Source: Buxus sempervirens
Lineage: Eukaryota > Streptophyta > Magnoliopsida > Buxales > Buxaceae
Reading direction: 5' to 3'
DNA length: 64,000 nucleotides
Assembly (NCBI GenBank): GCA_947561395.2
Contig: OX387189.1
Coordinates: 22,754,329 to 22,818,328, forward strand
In this document: positions 47,426-59,159 of the stretch, piece after piece
How the letters are laid out: the number at the start of each line of letters is the position of its first letter
Numbering within the stretch: position 1 is the stretch's first letter
Translations under genes and position numbers: made by a program
Notes under the pieces: model-generated
What the model saw: only the letters and a program-made list of their open reading frames with translations
Told to the model about the DNA's origin: nothing
Databases searched by the model: none

Positions 47426-49493
47426 GGAGGCTCCTCCTTAAGCAAATGGCCAACAACTCTTGTCAAGAACTTTTGCCAAGAAGAGCTCCGAGTGAAGAGG
47501 GAAACCGCTGTGGAACTGCTTCCAGAACCCAGGTAAGCCTCAAACCTATCTTTAATTTTCTGTTTTTACATTCTAGATATAGATCTCTTCTTCTACCTTT
47601 CTGTAGAATAAAGCCTTTGATGTGTGTATGAAAACCCTTCCCCGGCTCAAAGTATCTCAAGACTCCCCCTAGCCGTAAAATGTGAAGGCGAGATCTAGGA
47701 GAAACGAGACTGGTGATTGATCATAGTGCTAGACCCTTCATTTGAATAAGCTTTTTGAATCTATGTAAACCGTTCCATATTCAAAGTACCCCAAGATTAT
47801 TTTGAAGAACCGTGTTTAACGGGGAAAGAGAACTAAGGGAAACGATAATGGAACGGAACCCTAGGTTGTTCTAGAACCTCTTTTTTTATTGATCTAAATG
47901 CATGCTATAAGCCTTGTGATTCTATGAAAACCGTTTCATATTCAAAGTACCCCAAGATTATCTTGAAGAACCGTGTTTAACGGGGAGAGAGAACTAAGGG
48001 AAACGATAATGGAACGGAACCTTAGTTTGTTTTAGAACCCTATTTTGATTGATACGAATGCATGCTATCTTTGCTATGTTGTTGGAATGATTTTTACACT
48101 TACACATACATGGCACATGATTTTGGCGGGACAGGCTCATATTTCGGATTTATTGCATTTATTGTGATAAATCTGAAATAAATAGCCCCAAGCAATTCTG
48201 GAATGTCTTTAAATGATTTTCAAGTGATTTTGATCTATCTTGCACGGATCACACACCTCTTGTCACCGTTTTGAGTTATTTTTATCCAAAAATGGCTTAA
48301 CTTGACAGCAACTGTACCCCAACTTCAGACACTCATAACTTCATCGTCCGGATGAATTTTGGAGTGATTCTAGAACCATGGGAAAGGTGAGGCTGTCTAG
48401 TTTATGCCTACCAAATTTCATTAATTTCTATCAAGCGGATTTTTGACACCTCTTTGTCGAAGTTGATAGGTCAGTTCTGATCTAAATACAAAACTTGTCA
48501 CTTCGACTGAGTACCATGTGTTCGTTTTAAGTCCGATTCAAGTGATTCTTGTTTCTGAGTTTTCCTATGGAAGTCTAGTTTCAAATCCAGTTGGTTTCAT
48601 AATTTTTTGACTCCATTTGTGTTGTTGGTAACAGATTTACTCAGAACTGCTCAACAGCACTTTTCTGGGTAAATCTGTGATCTTCGGGGCCTGTTCAGGA
48701 GACCACCCAAGGCACATCCGAATGAATTTTTGTATGAGGTTAGTTTCATTTGAAATATGGCCATACAGACTTCAATCACGCCAAATTTCATGAATTTATA
48801 TGAAGTCGATTTTGCTAGGTGATTTTCCAAAGTTGCCCACTTATCACTTTTAATTATCTCCAACAGCAGATTTCAAAGGAGAATAACTCCTAGGATTTTA
48901 ATTGGAATGGATTGAAAATTTGCATGAGTCTTCTATCTATCATAATCTTTCAAATGAATTTGGTTTGATTCAATTTAAATTGGATTTGAATGATTTCAAG
49001 ACAAATGGATCTTGCTTTTACTGAATTTTCCGGATTTGACTCAACTTGGTTTTGTGCAACTTTTGCTTTGATTTCCATCTTTTGGTGATATTCCAGAAAT
49101 GATATTGACATAAAAGAAGATCTGGAATTCATTTGGATTTTCATGTGAAGATATCATACATTTGTCCTTTTTCAAGGTTTTTAATGATTTTAGCAAGCTT
49201 TCTTCTTTTTTAGCATGAACAACACTTGGTAACCACCTTGTGTGAGTGAATGGGAGTGCCTAACACCTTCCCCCGTTCATAATCTAATCCCCTTACCCAT
49301 CTCTGGATTTGATTTTCAAGTAGAGTTATTTTTACTCTAGAATATGCCTTTTAGCTCTTTTTGCTTATTTTGAATCTTTCGGTGTCCATTCACAACTCCA
49401 AAAATCTGAATGGTGGCGACTCTCCCATTTTTACGTTGAACCCGTGTGCTGACGGAGGGGAAATCATCCCGGTGATTTTTCCCATGTCTCACA

Positions 49494-51103
49494 CTGTCAT
49501 GTTTATTTTCTTGGTTTTTTGGTTTAAGAGGTGCTATGCCAGATTTGAATGGAAAATTTACTTGTAAATTGGACTAACACAATACAATGTTAAGGATCTT
49601 AAGCTAACTACGGATGACTTATACTTTTGCATCATTTTCATACAGGAATTGTCGGTGCGAGCAGAGACCTTCATCTATACGCATCTACGGAAGGACAGTT
49701 CCCCGGTTAGCGAGGATGATGAAGATAAGATTGTAAATTGAATTAAAATTAACAGTTAATTAGATGCAATAATTTCATAAAAAGCATATTCTTAAAGTTA
49801 TTCACATATTTTTTGCAAGAGCAAATGAGAAATCTCATGGCTGCTGGCACGCCAGATGGTACCTCTCGTGACGACATCTACACACAGATCATGGGACCTA
49901 ACACCCATGGTCGGGTAAGATGTTGTGGGATGGGCGTCACTCCCACTAAAATGTGGGGCTCTTCCTCAAGCCGTCAAGGAGTTGATTCTAAAGAACTAAA
50001 TAGACTGAGGGAACAATTGGAAGAGGAGATGCGACTAAAAGAGGAACAAGGGGAGTGGCCTAACAAAGAGATGGAGCGGATTAACAGAGAGATAGCAGAG
50101 CTTCGACGTTTATTCTATTCATTTGCAGGGCAGGTAGTATGTATACAATAATTAAGATAGTTTCACTTTTTTTACCTTATCTTAATATGTGCATTTAATG
50201 ATGAATCTTTTTTACTTATACTATAAGCTGGACAATCATCTTAAGCTGAAAATACTCCACACCAAATGCCAGACAACCCTCCTGATCATTGCTAGAAGTT
50301 GTAATTTAAGGTTTGTAACTAGTAAATTGAATATTTATCTTTTAATCTTTTTATTCATTTAGTGTTTTTAAGGTGTGTAAATTCAATGTATGATTAAATA
50401 CTAATGAATTTTTTATTTCATGCAGGAATGCCAGATGATGTGCCCAATTGAACATGTTGATTGTGTTAATTAAATTTGGATGATATTTATATTTTGTGTT
50501 TCTTATTTTTAGATTTGTATATCGTTGGATTACTTTTCGTTATTTAGTTTTTGTTTTCTACAGTTTTATATATTGTGGGGAAATTTGTTTATTGTTCACA
50601 GGTTAATACAGGTGCATTTGTAATGAATGGAATGGATAAGAACTAAATAATGTTTATTTTTATGTAGGTGTTACTTTTAGTGGATAGCTATTACCGCCGC
50701 TAAAAACGTGAATAAACAACTGGCGCAACCGGCGCAAATAGACCTTTTACCGGTGGTAAGCCACTACCGTCAGTAAAAAGCTTAAGTTTCAAAGCCCAAA
50801 ACATACATCCGGTAATAATTATTACTGGCGGTAACTATTACTGCCAGAATTATAAAAAATTAAAGCGCCGGTAAAAACCAAAAGAATAAGCGGTGGTAGA
50901 TATTGACCATTGTTAAAATTCGTCATTTTGCGGTAGAAAATAGGGGTCGTTGTCCTTTCGCAATCAATACCGGCACTAATAAATTACAGCCGCTAATTCG
51001 AACACCGACGGCATTGCCAGCGACTCTGTGGGTTCCCGTTGGTCATTCTTTTACCGCCGGTCATTCTTTTTCCAAACTTTTTCAGGTCCTCTTTTTTGTA
51101 GTG
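49494..51103 (+). mobile_element. CACTA (En/Spm) element, 3' part
   Basis: The right terminus CTTTTTTGTAGTG is the inverse of CACTACAAAAAAG. Subterminal 'taccgccgg', 'accggtggtaa' and 'gcggtaa' repeats fill 50690-51060. Coding exons of a plant En/Spm-type protein lie upstream. No left CACTA terminus is found, and LTR D lies at its left edge, so only the 3' part is present. The left limit is approximate. Confidence 0.8.
49646..50146 (+). pseudogene. En/Spm-type transposon protein, C-terminal exons
   Basis: The first exon (about 49648-49738) reads ELSVRAETFIYTHLRKDSSP and then an acidic tail. The second (about 49818-50134) has DDIYTQIMGPNTHGRVRCCG, then a Lys/Glu-rich helix (RLREQLEEEMRLKEEQGEW) and a probable donor CAG|GTAGTA. 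The MGP..HGRVR.G motif followed by a coiled coil is the C-terminal signature of plant CACTA-associated proteins of the Ptta/En/Spm family. The upstream exons are missing. Confidence 0.8.
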
Positions 51104-52468
51104 TATCTGAACTCATTTCTCACAATGGTCGTTCTCAAGCTCGGTCTATTGATATCTGTGAAGCTTTGGAGCGATTTAAGAATATTCCCCATTCTGATGT
51201 GGACTTGTAGGACTCAATTAGATGGCTACAGTCTCCTTCAGGTATCTTTTCTATTCATGATACTTACGAAGCTCTATCCGCCAAGAAACCTGAAAAAGTT
51301 TGGAAACATTTAGCATGGTTTTTTGGGAATATTCCTCCTTTTGATGGCTCCGCACAGAGGCCTGAAAACTAAGGATATATATATATTACAAGGTGTGAAG
51401 ATTAATGTTCGAAGTACATGCCTGTTTTGCCAAAGAGAAGAGGGAACCTTTGATCATCTTTACATCCAATGTGATTTTTTCTTTAGAAGTTTGGAAAAAG
51501 ATGTTGAGGAAATGTGGGTTATCCCAGCTAGTCCTACCTTGGGATCAAGAAGCTCAGTGGGCTCATAAGATGTTTACTGGTAATTCTTTCATCTCCAAGC
51601 TTCGGAACGCGGCCTTTGCAGTCTCAGTTTACCACTTATGGATTGAACGCAATTAGAGGGTGTGTAAGAATGAATACCTCCCAACTCCAACCATTGTTTA
51701 ATGCATTACCTCGGATATTTGGAGTCGACTTACACGTGTAAATAGTCTTAGGTGTGCAACTTGGGTCGATTCAGTTCGGATTGAGGTCAACCCAAGACCA
51801 AATCGAAAATATACATAGTAAAATCAAACCGAAACTAATAAACTGAAAACCGAACCGAAAATATATAAAAAAACCAAAAGCCAAACCGAATTGAACCGAA
51901 CTACATGAAAACTATTCAGTTCGGTTTTCAGTTCGGGTTAGACCAATACAATCTTATGCTAAAACCAGGGTGTTTTGTAATATCCTCAAAGTTTAAAGGT
52001 AAACTTTGAAAGTTTAACATATATTATATTATATATATAATATAGATTATATAATATATAAATTCGGTTTGGTTTAGTTTAACCAAGCATGCAACCTAAA
52101 ATCAAACCGACTTAGTTTGGTTTAGAGATTTTTGGACCAAAACAGAACCGAACTGAAGTCGGTTTTGGTCGATTAAGTTCCGGTTTTAACTGGACCGAAT
52201 TGCACCCCTAGTAGATATTATCATTGAAGACACGATTGATTCAAGATCTTTGTAGAACATCTGGGCTTATACCCAACAGAAGACCAAGGCATGTCATCAG
52301 TTTAAGCTTTGCTACTTAGGCCGGATTGTTAATGATCGGTCTTTATGTTAACCTCATTTATATGGGGTTTGTTGTGCTTGCAGGCACTTGATTCTCACTC
52401 TTGAGCAACTTTTGTACATAAGCACCTTATACTTTATTAATGAACTACCATTTACACTCCATAAAAAA
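51104..52468 (+). pseudogene. LINE (L1-type) 3' end with zf-RVT remnant
   Basis: Frameshifted plus-strand reading gives FSIHDTYEALSAKKPEKVWK, then CLFCQREEGTFDHLYIQCDF, then a VSVYHLWIERN end. The C..C...E...H....C spacing is that of the zf-RVT domain at the C terminus of plant LINE reverse transcriptases. It continues beyond the MITE at 51751 to a 3' tail 'tactttattaatgaactacc...ataaaaaagg'. Reverse transcriptase proper is missing upstream, where the CACTA terminus abuts, so the CACTA element probably inserted into it. Confidence 0.8.
51751..52208. mobile_element. MITE with TA duplication, inside the LINE tail
   Basis: The inverted termini GGTGTGCAACT and GAATTGCACCCC are flanked by TA (51749-51750, 52209-52210). 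Subterminal 'ttcggtt/aaccgaa' words surround an AT palindrome (52015-52060). Confidence 0.8.
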
Positions 52469-53208
52469 GGTTTGTGGGGACGCGGGCGCCTAGGTCGCCT
52501 CGCGACGTGTGCCGGTCATGCCCAGCACTAGGTTTAAGAAGCGGGTGTTAGCTCTAACCATGAATTGAGTATAACTTTAACATATGAACTAATAATATTA
52601 TTAAAAAGTGTCAGGATAATGTGATCGAGTAATGACTCTGGGAAATAAAATTGTTTAATTGATACCAACCGTTTAGGTTGCAGCCATTCCATAGAAAAAC
52701 AGTACCAAGCATATCAGTTATACCAACCATAATCTTCAACCTATGACTATGGTCAACGAGTGGTCAAAGCGTTACAAACCATCATGTTTGGAAAAATAAA
52801 ATAAAAAATTGAGAAATCGACTTTCAAACGCACCAAAGATGGGATTTGGCAGCTCATCATGATTCTTAAATTTAATAGCATCTTGGAGTGATAGTCTCAT
52901 ACAGGTAGCTGATGTTGCTGGAGTGAGACGGCCAATGTTTTTAGCAAGGATTAGAGTTTCGGTTTCGAGAAGCATGCCGCCCTTTGGAAAAACCGGCACG
53001 CCGGAGAAAAATCGACGAAACGAAGGAAAAATGGTTTGAATGCCGTTTGGCTAAAAAAAGGGTTTTTTTTTTTAAATTTCGAGGAAATCAAATTTTTTAT
53101 GATATTTGCTAAAAATCAATTTTTTTAGTACAACTTGGTTAAGGCGTGAGCCGCGTGTCATCTGGCTTTCATTACTTTCCCACAAGCTGCCAAAGAAATA
53201 GAGCGATG
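52469..53208. other. Mixed sequence with a possible exon fragment
   Basis: It begins with a GC-rich patch (52470-52545). On the minus strand, 52976-52826 reads from ATG as MLLETETLILAKNIGRL followed by about 30 more residues, ending at a GTGCGT donor-like site. The composition looks protein-like but I do not recognise the family and find no following exon. Confidence 0.3.
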
Positions 53209-53270
53209 GTCTTCAAGGACTCATCATTACCAAATAAAATAAAATAAAAAAGTCTTCAAGGACTCATCAT
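53209..53270. mobile_element. Very short poly(A) insert with 19-bp duplication
   Basis: The 19-mer GTCTTCAAGGACTCATCAT occurs at 53209-53227 and again at 53252-53270. Between them are 24 bases, TACCAAATAAAATAAAATAA followed by AAAA, which looks like the bare tail of a retroposed sequence. Confidence 0.65.
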
Positions 53271-54155
53271 AACTGGTTTATGACATTTATGTTACCAAAA
53301 AAAAAGATCACGTTGTCTGGTTTATGTTTCTTTCTCACTCCCATTCTCTTCCTACCGTTGATTGGGGTACGACGATCGAGTCCAAACAAACTCCGGTCGC
53401 TGTCATCGTCTCCGGAAAGAAATCGTCGTCTTGGGTTTCAACTTTCAACGCGGGTAAAATGAAGAAACGGATGCCGCCAGCAATTCACGCTAAGAGCAGA
53501 GTCAACAGACCCAAGACCCTCCTACGACTGTGATCGAATGTTCTTCCCAATGAGATCGAGGTGAGAGAGCAACGCCTTCATAGAGGGGTCCTGATCGATG
53601 AAGGCAGTGATGTATAAGGTTCCGTTCTCGACAATAGTTCAAAAGGAGAAGATGACGAAAGAGAGGAGGAGAAATGCGTAGAGGCTAGAACTAAAAGATG
53701 CAGAGGTCTGCTTGAGAACTTGTGCTGTCGTGCGTAGGTCAAGACGAGGATGGGTCATGTTTCGGTAAAAAAAAATCGTTTGAAACCCAGCGAAATTTCA
53801 CTGGGTTTTGTCGGCTTTTCGAAACAAATCGCTAGGGAAACACCCTAGCGATTTCCTCCGGCGAAACGCATCACTGGGGTTCCAAAAACTGAAACTGTAA
53901 ACCTTGGTTTTTAGTATGATTTTAACGCTGAGACCGTGAGATGAAAGCAACTCACTATAACAACATATGATTTCATATCTAAAGTCACAATGGACACCGG
54001 TTAGTAGGGTTACTGTTAGTTTATGTAGAGGAAATCTCACCAGATGAGCAACCCAAACATGTTGCCTCCCAAGGTATCCACGTTTCAGAGCCTTCCTTTT
54101 TCTTTAGGGTTTTCTTCTTTTCAGAGTTCTAATGGTAAACCCCCTTTTAAAATTG
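53271..54155. other. Intergenic-looking sequence
   Basis: Short ORFs at 53280-53533 show no domain. A second TTACCAAAAAAAAA tract (53292-53305) lies between 10-bp repeats CTGGTTTATG (53273-53282, 53317-53326). A potential short first exon, MSNPNMLPPK, starts near 54044 with a GTATCC donor-like site. I cannot assign it. Confidence 0.3.
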
Positions 54156-54180
54156 ATATATATATATATATATATATATA
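54156..54180. repeat. (TA)n microsatellite
   Basis: About twelve TA dinucleotides. Confidence 0.95.
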
Positions 54181-54542
54181 GCCTCCTTAAAAACCCTAGG
54201 CAATGATATGACGTGGGAACTTTAGGGATCTCAATTCTCGGCCGTAGGATCAAACTGAAAAACTATTTTTCATTCTTTCCCTTATATTCTTTTATTCAGA
54301 ATTTTAGGGCTTCTACAAATTGCAATCATGCCCATTAACATATTGCAATTGACCCTCGAGAATAGAAGATTAATTTTGTGAAATCCCTTTTGCTTACAAT
54401 TATTTGCTTATTCATCCTTCCACCATACTATATTCCACATGAGCCAATAGGATTGGAATAATATCACTGATAAAATCCCTAGCTCATATAATTCTTAATA
54501 TGTAATTCAGTTGGACTCCAAAACCTTTCTAAAGCATTTTCA

Positions 54543-54560
54543 CAAATAAATAAATAAATA

Positions 54561-54617
<57 letters not shown>
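54543..54617. repeat. (AAAT)n/(AT)n compound microsatellite
   Basis: Several AAAT units are followed by roughly 25 AT dinucleotides. Confidence 0.95.
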
Positions 54618-54618
<1 letters not shown>

Positions 54619-55326
54619 TTTTATATATTTTGAAAAACAAATCTTTCATATATAAAACCCACCGGCCAGTTTTTCTTTTCTTTCAAGTCCAACTATATAC
54701 AAATATCTTGAATATACTATCTCACTTAGAGATTGGTGGATTCCTTATTGAACATATATACAACTTTATTAATCATGCACAAGACCCAACATTATCTGAA
54801 TATTTGATCTTCAAAGACCATCATCAATTGACTCAGTCAAAGCAAATGTGCATAATAAATAAATTGCATAAATTTCTCAAGTCTAAAGATGTCTAAGCTA
54901 ATTGTGCTGAATAACCAAATCAGTGATCACTTCCAAAAGGTATTCATATATGATCCAATTCAGTGCATGTACTTTTACAGTGCACCCACTCGTTTGCTTA
55001 AGGTCACTACCTCAGTGATGAAGTTCATCACCCTATCTTATAGCAACACAACAAGTGTAGACATTTTTCACATATTAAATATGTACCTTAGTCTAGAACA
55101 ATGAGCAATACAAAGAACCGAAAAATCATAACTCCCTGCCTTTGATTCCTTAATCATTGGCATGATTTTTCTACAATGTTACTCAAATTTATTCTTTTCT
55201 TTATAACATCACATATTATAATCAAATACCCATGTAAATAAATATATGCTAAATATGGAGAAACAATAAATAATGCAATAATTATCAAATAATTATTCAC
55301 AAATGGTTTTTGAGGGCATGTTTGTC
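54618..55326. other. AT-rich sequence without an identified gene
   Basis: Two small ORFs (54630-54896, 54889-55104) have AT-driven composition and no domain. Nothing else is supported. Confidence 0.35.
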
Positions 55327-55952
55327 TAACAGTTACTTATCGGGTCGGGCCAGCACAGCATGGCCTAGTACTCTTAAAGCATAACCGTGTTCGGCACAGC
55401 CTGTGACAAACTGGGCACGGCATGGCCCAACACCCATTAGCAGGCCATGCCGTGCCCAGGGTACTGGACGCTAGGCCCATCAAGGCATGGCTTGCTAGGC
55501 ACGATGGCCCGACGAGCCGTGGCCCACGAAGCATGTGGGCGGCACGACACGCTTTAAGTGTGCCCTTCGTGCCGGTCCAGGTGTTGGCCAACTATCTTGC
55601 ATTAAAAAGAATGGGGTTTTTTTTATGTTTTTTTTACAATTTTGGGAAAATTTGTATCCCAATATATGTAAAAAAAATATATGTGAATAATAAATATATA
55701 TTTTTAGAATTTTCTGTATTTTTATTTATTTATTTCTATTTTTCTGAATTTTTGAATGCATTTATTATGCGACCCGTGGGCAGCCCACTAGCCTGCATGC
55801 CACGGGCTGGACTGTGCTTGGGGTATTGGGTTACGGGTCAGGCACAACACGGCAAGTCTCCCAAGTGGGCCGTGCCGTGCCCGGCTCGTGGCCCGCCAGG
55901 CACGAGCTAAACATGCCTGTGCTGTGCCAGGTCAGCCCATTAAGCAACCCTA
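55327..55952. mobile_element. MITE-like element with GC-rich arms
   Basis: The imperfect inverted ends are GTTACTTATCGGGTCGGGCC on the left and the inverse of GTTGCTTAATGGGCTGACC on the right. 'ggcacg/cgtgcc' words in both arms flank an AT-rich core. ORFs in the arms come from this repetition. A target duplication is not clear. Confidence 0.6.
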
Positions 55953-55957
55953 TTGGT

Positions 55958-56934
55958 TGTTTACACTCGCCGTAGCTCGGCGGTAGAATTGAGTCTTACG
56001 TGGCTATAAGTCCCCCTAAATAGGGAAGTGGAGTTCATTAAGAAACCCCATTATGTAAGATTGGTTTGGAAAAAGTTTACAAGAGCTAAAAAGATGGAAA
56101 GTGGGGTCCCTCACTTCCTAGAAATGTAGGAGGTTTGTATAAAGTGGAGTTTAACTTCCTAAGAGTGGGTCGTTGGAAGACTTTGTGATCAAGCCAAATA
56201 GCTTATAAATAGGGACCGCAAATAAGGGAGAGAGATCTCTCAATCAACATACAACTACATTAGCTATTTCAGTCTTCTCAGACTCCCTATTCGGTCTTCT
56301 CATACCACCTCTCATGATATCCTCATAACATGAAATAGTCTATCCTCCAATTGCTTCCTGTCGCAACAACACATGGAGATCCCCCTTACTCCTAGACAAG
56401 GCTAAGAAGATACGCCCTTCTCCAATCACGGCTAGGTATGATCTCGCTTACTCCTTCAAACAAGGCTAAAGGCAATCACTATGTGCACCCCGAAACCAAT
56501 AATCTTTAAGGCGACCCCCGATCTCTTCTCTCTATACTTTGATCACGGCTATAGGGAAACAGGTGGAAGGTACCGAGATTTTGTTGGGTTTCTTTTTACC
56601 TTTTATTGATTATCATCGCCATCCATCCTTGAAACGGCCGTCACCCCACACGGCCCATCCATCCTTGAAACGGCCATCACCCCACACGGCCCATCTATCC
56701 TTGAAACGGCCGTCATCCCACACGGCCCTCAATTTCTGCAAATTCTACATCAAACGGCCACCACCAACGTGGCTGTTGTTTATATTGCCATAAAATTAGG
56801 GGAAGAACCTTAGAGGACAAACCCCAATCCTCTCAGCAATCGCTAGATCAAAAGTTTTTAAATCCACAGGCGGCCGGGTCGTATCTGATCCACAACCTGT
56901 TGGGTTCTGCGTGCGATCGGCGCCGGGGTCAACA
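55958..56934 (+). mobile_element. LTR-like block, unclassified
   Basis: The block could run from TGTTTACACTCGCC to GGGGTCAACA, about 1 kb. It has a TATA box (TATAAATA, 56204-56211) with a leader containing 'gagagagatctctc'. It also holds a three-copy 36-bp repeat. The flanks TTGGT and GTTTT do not match, so LTR status rests on architecture only. Confidence 0.4.
56622..56730. repeat. 36-bp tandem repeat, three copies
   Basis: The unit contains CCTTGAAACGGCC followed by CCCCACACGGCC. In frame it encodes repeated HPSLKRPSPHTA, but that ORF has no other support. Confidence 0.9.
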
Positions 56935-57714
56935 GTTTTCGACTTCTTGCATCGGCACAGATGCTAGCACGCCCGCGCACTCACACGTCTCTGAGTCGAG
57001 CCGAAAATGATGGCAAAACCAGTTAATTAGATTACTGAGATATTCAATTTTAATTTTTATATTTTAAATTCAAATCATCAACAATAATTCAATGGAATGA
57101 AATTTAATTTAATATGTTACTTCATTGCTTTACTGCTATGGGTACATCAGATGCTATCAAGCGGAGCATCTCACGGTCATTGTTTTTTCAAGTGACCCCA
57201 CGTTAAGTAATAACAATAATGAAGAAAATAGTGATTGTGAGATACTCCACGTGACAATATCTCACCCCCGCAGCAAAAGCAATACCATAAATATTACAGA
57301 AGATTTCAACCCAATTCAAGACTCTTTAACAGATTCTTTCTATATCATGGTTTACCGTATTGGCCATTACGTATCGGGAGTTGGAACCATCGTTCTTAAA
57401 GAATGAGTTGAACGTGGGCAGTCCCAAATTTGGACCGCCGAGTTGGAACGGACCGGACATTAGTATTCCAATTCGGGCAATCCAAACTCGGACCGCATGA
57501 GTTCTTGCCCAGTTGTTTGACCACTACGGCCTTCTCGCACTTTGATCAAGGAGCTGGGCCTTTTAAACTAAAAAAAGAAAAGAAAAAGCATTTACTACTA
57601 TTCAAATTATACTGAAAGAAAGAAGAATTTATTTTTATTCAAATAAAAAAAGAAGTATTTATTGTTATCTCTGCCTGACTGCATTTAATATTGGCTGCAT
57701 CTACTTTGAGAGTA
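56935..57714. other. Unassigned sequence
   Basis: This may be the internal region following the block at 55958-56934, but no primer site or coding domain is recognised. The 93-codon ORF at 57125-57406 has no known domain. Confidence 0.3.
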
Positions 57715-57773
57715 GTGACTGCATTTTTTTTTTTTGTTACCAAAAAAAAAAAAAAAAGTGACTGCATTTTTTT
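57715..57773. mobile_element. Very short poly(A) insert with 16-bp duplication
   Basis: GTGACTGCATTTTTTT occurs at 57715-57730 and 57758-57773. Between them are 27 bases of the form T-run, GTTACC, then A-run. The TTACCAAA core matches the insert at 53228. Confidence 0.6.
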
Positions 57774-57929
57774 CTGCCAAAAGTAGTATTTTATTATGTG
57801 GGCACAAAAGTATTATTAATCAAAGAATAAATAAATAGATAAATGAAAACCAGACAAAACCTTAGCACAACTTATGAGAATCGGACCGGACTAGACCGAC
57901 TTTGGGTCGACGGCTACCGATCTGTACTA

Positions 57930-58415
57930 AGGGTGTAATTCGGGCGATCTGGCTTGGTTTTCATGCCAAACCTAAATCAAACTGGATTATGTTAATCAAA
58001 ATTGAAAATTGAACCAAACTGAATAATTTTAATTAAAAATCATAAACCTAAAACCGAATCAAAATTAAATGATTAAACCGTAAACCGAACCGAAAAACTG
58101 AAATTACAATATCTTTGAAGTTTAAACCATATTGTGTACTAGAATACAAATGTAAACAATATTGTTTACTAGAAAATAGAAAATGGTATTTCTATAATCT
58201 TACATTAACAGAAAAAAAAAATAATATATTTTGATAACAAAGTGTAGTCAGAGGTTTTAAAATTTTTGTAGATATATTATATGTAATACAAAATTACACA
58301 TATATAATAATATAGTTCGAACCAAACCAAATCATAAACTAAACCAAACTAATTCGGTTTATACTTTTCCAAACTGAAACCAAACCATAAAAAATCCGTT
58401 TGGTTCAATCACATC
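57930..58415. mobile_element. MITE with TA duplication (same family as 51751)
   Basis: The left end is AGGGTGTAATTCGG after TA (57928-57929). The right end is CAATCACATC before TA (58416-58417). Internal 'aaccgaa/ttcggtt' words match the MITE in the LINE tail. The Helitron at 58418 starts directly after its right TA. Confidence 0.65.
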
Positions 58416-58621
58416 TATCTTATATATTAAGCGGTGCGGGGTGACACCTGAGGTGGCAGGGTCGTAGTGCTTCGCATTGACGTGGCTGCCTCGAGCAGCT
58501 TCGGCGTCCGAGCCTCTAACCCCTTCGTCTTTCCCACGTCACCCCACCGCCCCCTTAATCTGAGAAGGCTCCAGAACGCTGTTCTTCGATTTTTCCACGG
58601 AGAAAGCTCCAGAACTCTCCC

Positions 58622-58806
58622 GAACCCTCTACTTTCACCGCGTGCAAAACCTCTAACCCGTTTTCCTTCTCCATCTCCTCCTCTTTCTTCTCCGTCTCCA
58701 ATGTCGAAGTCAAAACGCTCTACTTTCACTGTGTCCAAACCCTCTAACCAACCCGTTTTCCTTCTCCATCTCCTCCTCTTTCTTCTCCGTCTCCAATGTC
58801 GGAGTC
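58622..58806. repeat. 95-bp tandem duplication in H1
   Basis: ACCCGTTTTCCTTCTCC begins at 58656 and again at 58751, in otherwise near-identical context through CCAATGTCG. Confidence 0.85.
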
Positions 58807-59159
58807 ATCGGCCGTGTCAAAACAACCTTGCTTTCCGGTGATCGAGATCTGCGGTGTTTCGGTTTCTCCGGCGGAACTTCGTTAATTAAGAACCCTGACC
58901 TTTTGTCTACAAGTTCTTCTCCAAAATTTCCCTATCTCTTCTGAGAGAGCTTTTGTCTGTCGAGAGATAGACCTTTTTTTTTCCCATTGCTTCTCTTCGG
59001 GCTACTCTCAGCGGCATCCCCAATTCTTAGAAGGTAAATCGAAACAATCAATTCAATGACGAGAAGGTCAAATTATGACTAGGTCTTCGTTTATTTTTTG
59101 GTTTCTTTATGATCCCATTTTACTAGCTTTTTAGGGTTTTGGATTTTGCTTTGTTCTAG

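Larger units (their letters stand above)
47008..49493 (+). mobile_element. Solo LTR D (diverged family-A-like)
   Basis: TGTAGACACCCC at the left and CATGTCTCACA at the right lie between perfect CTGTC duplications (47003-47007, 49494-49498). It has the family architecture: a GTATCC/GGATAC hairpin array, TATA box at 47418-47425, donor CCAG|GTAAGC at 47533, and a GGTGGCGACTC word near 49411 close to the 3' end. The intervening sequence is different from A1-A8, so it is a separate family that shares regulatory parts. Confidence 0.9.

Noticed and set aside
55337-55910. Long ORFs in both directions
   Set aside because: They lie in the inverted arms of a MITE-like element and mirror each other.
57125-57406. 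93-codon plus ORF as a gene
   Set aside because: No domain, no splice context and no promoter features that tie to it.
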